Source: Promethearchaeota archaeon (GTDB lineage Archaea > Asgardarchaeota > Lokiarchaeia > Sigyniarchaeales > Promethearchaeaceae). From it: a DNA stretch of 64,000 bases. Below are positions 61,576 through 64,000 of this stretch, piece by piece; the stretch's first letter is position 1; each line of letters opens with the position of its first letter. Position numbers and translations under genes: made by a program. The DNA is taken from positions 124,001-188,000 of the forward strand of contig JAFGBS010000008.1 in the NCBI GenBank assembly GCA_016933055.1. Direction: 5' to 3'. The notes beneath the pieces are model-generated. The model saw only the letters and a program-made list of their open reading frames with translations, was not told the DNA's origin and ran no database searches.

Positions 61576-62271
61576 TTAATCAATTGTCTCAATTTGTGTG
61601 AAATTCCGTTTTTTCAATGTTGTATAAGATTTTTTCTTTATTCCTTTTGATCTTAGAACTTTAGGGAACAACATACCTACATTTTGTTGGTATCGGAAAT
61701 AATCGTCAAATTCAAGCAATAATCGTTCTTCTTCCTGCGTAGCAATGACATAATATCCATAAATTCCAAGAAGTAGAAGAAAACTTCCTAAAATGAAAGT
61801 TAAAAGGGGGAATCCAATGAAACCACAAACATATTGAAAATAATTTGGGTGTCGAACCACTGCAAAACCTAATCGAGTTTGAAGTTGATGAGTATTATGG
61901 CACAAATAAAAACCTCGAGCCCAACGTCCAAGAGCCCCGATAATCAATCCAAATGTCATTATGATTATTCCAATAATTTGAAAAAGGAATTGAACACTTT
62001 CTGGAAAAACCAATTGTAGTGTAGTGGAGGTGTTTTCTTCTAACACGATTGTTCGCAAAGGAATAATTATAATAAAAAACCAAAAAGCAACAGAGGAAAA
62101 GCTATAACACAATATTCCCACAATATTATGAGAAATCGCATATGGGTATCGAATTTTACCCCGTGGTTTAAGTATCATTACAATATCCAAAGTGGTGTGG
62201 GTTAAAAAGTAGATAAGTAAATATCCTAAAAGATATATACTGATCTCTTCCCAACCTAAGGAAAAACTCAT
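61576..62271 (-). CDS. Isoprenylcysteine carboxyl methyltransferase-like membrane protein
   Basis: 231 residues with five to six hydrophobic helices and the C-terminal ICMT/PEMT signature: 'LQTRLGFAVVRHPNYFQYVCGFIGFPLL' (RHPxY) and 'YYVIATQEEERLLLEFDDYFRYQQNVGMLFP' (EExxL...Y). It binds SAM and methylates a lipid or protein-terminal substrate in the membrane. The GTPase in this window has no prenylation Cys, so a link to it is unlikely. It converges with the glycyl radical gene. Confidence 0.82.
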   Translation of the reverse strand: MSFSLGWEEISIYLLGYLLIYFLTHTTLDIVMILKPRGKIRYPYAISHNIVGILCYSFSSVAFWFFIIIIPLRTIVLEENTSTTLQLVFPESVQFLFQIIGIIIMTFGLIIGALGRWARGFYLCHNTHQLQTRLGFAVVRHPNYFQYVCGFIGFPLLTFILGSFLLLLGIYGYYVIATQEEERLLLEFDDYFRYQQNVGMLFPKVLRSKGIKKKSYTTLKKRNFTQIETID

Positions 62272-62469
62272 GCCATAAGCAGAAGTAAGTGAAGATATTT
62301 ATGCTTTCAGTATTTGATAAGACTATTTCTATGGTTTAATAATCCCATTAATAACAGTATTTAAGAAAATCGTTACTCATATGCTTTTTATATAAAATAG
62401 CGCTCATTCCTACATATCTGACTTTCTAGTGGAGACTTAACAAAATTTAATGCTAGTGGAGAATTTATT

Positions 62470-64000
62470 GTGACTCAATCCTACGTAAACTGGAAATTTC
62501 TGAACGAGAATCTGATCAAAGAGAGGAAATATCAGCTTAATATTGTAGATTCTGCGTTTATGTCGAATACTTTAGTTGTTCTACCTACAGCTCTCGGAAA
62601 AACTATAATTGGAATCTTACTTACGGTTAAACATCTTAAAAAGTATAATGGAAAAGTCTTGGTTCTGGCTCCTACTCGTCCATTGGTTTCTCAGCATTAT
62701 AATAAATTTAAACAGTTTATAAATAATTCAATATCCATGAATATTTTAATCGGAGGACTTTCACCGCTACAGAGAACTCTTAAAGTCAATAACTCGCAGA
62801 TCATTTTTGCTACTCCCCAAATTATAAAAAACGACATTTCCTCAGGAGCATATAACCTTAAGAACTTCACACTCATTATATTTGACGAAGCTCATCATGC
62901 CCGGCATAACTATGCATATACATTTATTGCAGATGAATACATATTTTCCTCGAAAACCCCTCACATTTTGGGCTTAACGGCTTCTCCGGGTAAAAATATC
63001 GATCGGATAAACAATCTGGTGGAAAAATTACGAATCGAAAAAGTATGTTTTAAAACCGAAGAAGATAATGATGTAAAAGAATATATCTACCCAATCGATG
63101 TCTATATTGACCGAGTAGATCTTCCAATCGAGATCGTTGAAATACAAGTAATAATTGACCGAGCAATCCATGAAATTATCGATTATTTGATGGATTATAA
63201 ATTAATAACACCCAAGCGATATTACTCGAAAATGGATTTCTTAGCACTAAGTCATGATGTACGATTATTTGAATATTGTAATCACGATGATTACAAGGAT
63301 GAATATAACTTTCCCACTATATTTGATGCTTTATCAGCGAATCATGATAAAATTCCTGACCACATCACCATGATCAATGCTGGAATTTATTGGTATCATC
63401 TTCAAGAGCTGCTCACCACCCAATGCCCACAATTGTTTCATAAATATTATGAAAAACTATCAGATAGAGCGGAATCGAACTCGCGTAGTGCACAAAAGGT
63501 CGTTCACAGTAAATATTTCCGTAATTTTATTAATGAGAAACTCTCATTTTTGCTTGCCTTGGATTCCCCTAAAATTAGAATAACATTAAATATAATTCAG
63601 TCAATCTTTGCAACTAAACCAGATGCAAAGATCATCATCTTTACTCAATTTCGTGATATGGCATCTATTATAACAGATAGAATAAATACTCTTGATCATT
63701 GCAATATTTCTGCAGCAAGATTTGTAGGACAATCTTCCAAATTTGAAGATATTGGTTTATCCCAATCTATGCAACAAGAATTAATCGAGTACTTCAAAAC
63801 TCATAAAATTTCAGTTTTAGTAGCGACCTCGATAGCAGAAGAGGGATTGGATATCCCTAACGTCGATTGTGTTATTTTTTATGAGCCAGTACCCAGTGAA
63901 ATACGTTTAATTCAACGTCGTGGCCGAACTGGCAGATCCTCTAAAGGAAATTGTCATATTTTATGTGTAAACGATAGTCTAGATGATATTTTTCTAAAAG
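62470..64000 (+). CDS. hef: Hef/FANCM-type SF2 helicase (3' partial)
   Basis: Open to the right edge; about 510 residues visible. Motif I PTALGKT (usually PTGLGKT), Ia APTRPLV, II DEAH, III TASPG, a helical insertion (about 190-330), IV IIFTQFRD, V ATSIAEEGLDIP and VI QRRGRTGR. The helical insertion and these motifs fit Hef, which processes stalled replication forks; the ERCC4 nuclease domain would lie beyond the edge. GTG at 62470 is the start; the frame is otherwise open to a TGA at 62419. Confidence 0.9.
   Translation, partial: MTQSYVNWKFLNENLIKERKYQLNIVDSAFMSNTLVVLPTALGKTIIGILLTVKHLKKYNGKVLVLAPTRPLVSQHYNKFKQFINNSISMNILIGGLSPLQRTLKVNNSQIIFATPQIIKNDISSGAYNLKNFTLIIFDEAHHARHNYAYTFIADEYIFSSKTPHILGLTASPGKNIDRINNLVEKLRIEKVCFKTEEDNDVKEYIYPIDVYIDRVDLPIEIVEIQVIIDRAIHEIIDYLMDYKLITPKRYYSKMDFLALSHDVRLFEYCNHDDYKDEYNFPTIFDALSANHDKIPDHITMINAGIYWYHLQELLTTQCPQLFHKYYEKLSDRAESNSRSAQKVVHSKYFRNFINEKLSFLLALDSPKIRITLNIIQSIFATKPDAKIIIFTQFRDMASIITDRINTLDHCNISAARFVGQSSKFEDIGLSQSMQQELIEYFKTHKISVLVATSIAEEGLDIPNVDCVIFYEPVPSEIRLIQRRGRTGRSSKGNCHILCVNDSLDDIFLK

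Noticed and set aside
61576..62271. ICMT-like enzyme as modifier of the small GTPase
   Set aside because: The GTPase has no C-terminal Cys, so it cannot be a prenylcysteine substrate.
1..64000. CRISPR arrays, insertion sequences, prophage or integrase genes
   Set aside because: No regularly spaced repeats, transposase or integrase motifs were seen on either strand; the only mobile-like element is the VapBC pair.

Overview
The window is AT-rich archaeal DNA, most probably from an Asgard archaeon (Lokiarchaeia/Heimdallarchaeia-like; not resolved further). Archaeal markers are TBP, uS15, eS1, a complete A-type ATP synthase operon, Hef helicase, intron-containing tRNA genes and archaeal Shine-Dalgarno motifs of the GGTGA type. 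The Asgard assignment rests on eukaryote-like proteins: a Ras/Rab-type small GTPase (7313-7840), a longin/roadblock-like protein (5329-5754) and a gelsolin-like domain protein (41978-42928). This is inference from sequence; no search was run.

Layout. 1-3.6 kb: an ECF-type vitamin transporter operon (accessory Mo-binding-like fold protein, S component, double ATPase, EcfT). 3.75-5.1 kb: ribosomal proteins uS15 and eS1. 5.3-9.9 kb: longin-like protein, sugar nucleotidyltransferase/acyltransferase, small GTPase, membrane acyltransferase-like protein and TBP. 10-22.8 kb: DUF454 protein, membrane metallophosphoesterase, and an acyl-CoA metabolic region (acyl-CoA dehydrogenase, DUF35 protein, Cys-less thiolase-like protein, MaoC hydratase) mixed with a DUF4240 membrane protein, nitroreductase, glycosidase-like, TraB-like, GNAT and AhpD-like genes. 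23.7-26.6 kb: a VapBC pair, a DUF47/PiT phosphate module and a NifX-like protein. 26.8-29.8 kb: a membrane protein, the NAD(P)HX repair enzyme and a small zinc-binding protein.

29.85-41.66 kb is an uninterrupted minus-strand array: two VIT/CCC1-like membrane proteins, a DUF47 protein, a membrane zinc-ribbon protein, then ATPase subunits K-C-(stalk)-F-E-A-B-D-I. 42-45.7 kb is a cluster of poorly known proteins: gelsolin-like, PLD-like, helical and coiled-coil proteins and an AbrB-ACT regulator. 45.7-52.4 kb holds MobA-like, a hybrid histidine kinase, a Cys-rich marker-9-like protein, a DHH phosphoesterase and an NSUN6-like RNA methyltransferase. 52.8-54.3 kb holds a DPS-like ferritin and a hemerythrin. 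Two intron-containing tRNA genes (Met and Thr) follow. 55-64 kb has a P-type ATPase, a DMT permease, a glycyl radical enzyme whose active-site residues match trans-4-hydroxyproline dehydratase, an ICMT-like methyltransferase and the 5' part of hef.

The most unusual observations are: two genes (ecfT, nifX-like) that lack any ATG/GTG/TTG start yet show GTGAG-N5-ATA; a thiolase-like protein missing its nucleophilic Cys and paired with DUF35, like Ltp2 aldolases; the hypD-like gene in an archaeon; the gelsolin cluster; a tRNA-Met whose T-loop swaps T54/A58 to A54/T58; and several short, possibly decayed ORFs in the gaps.
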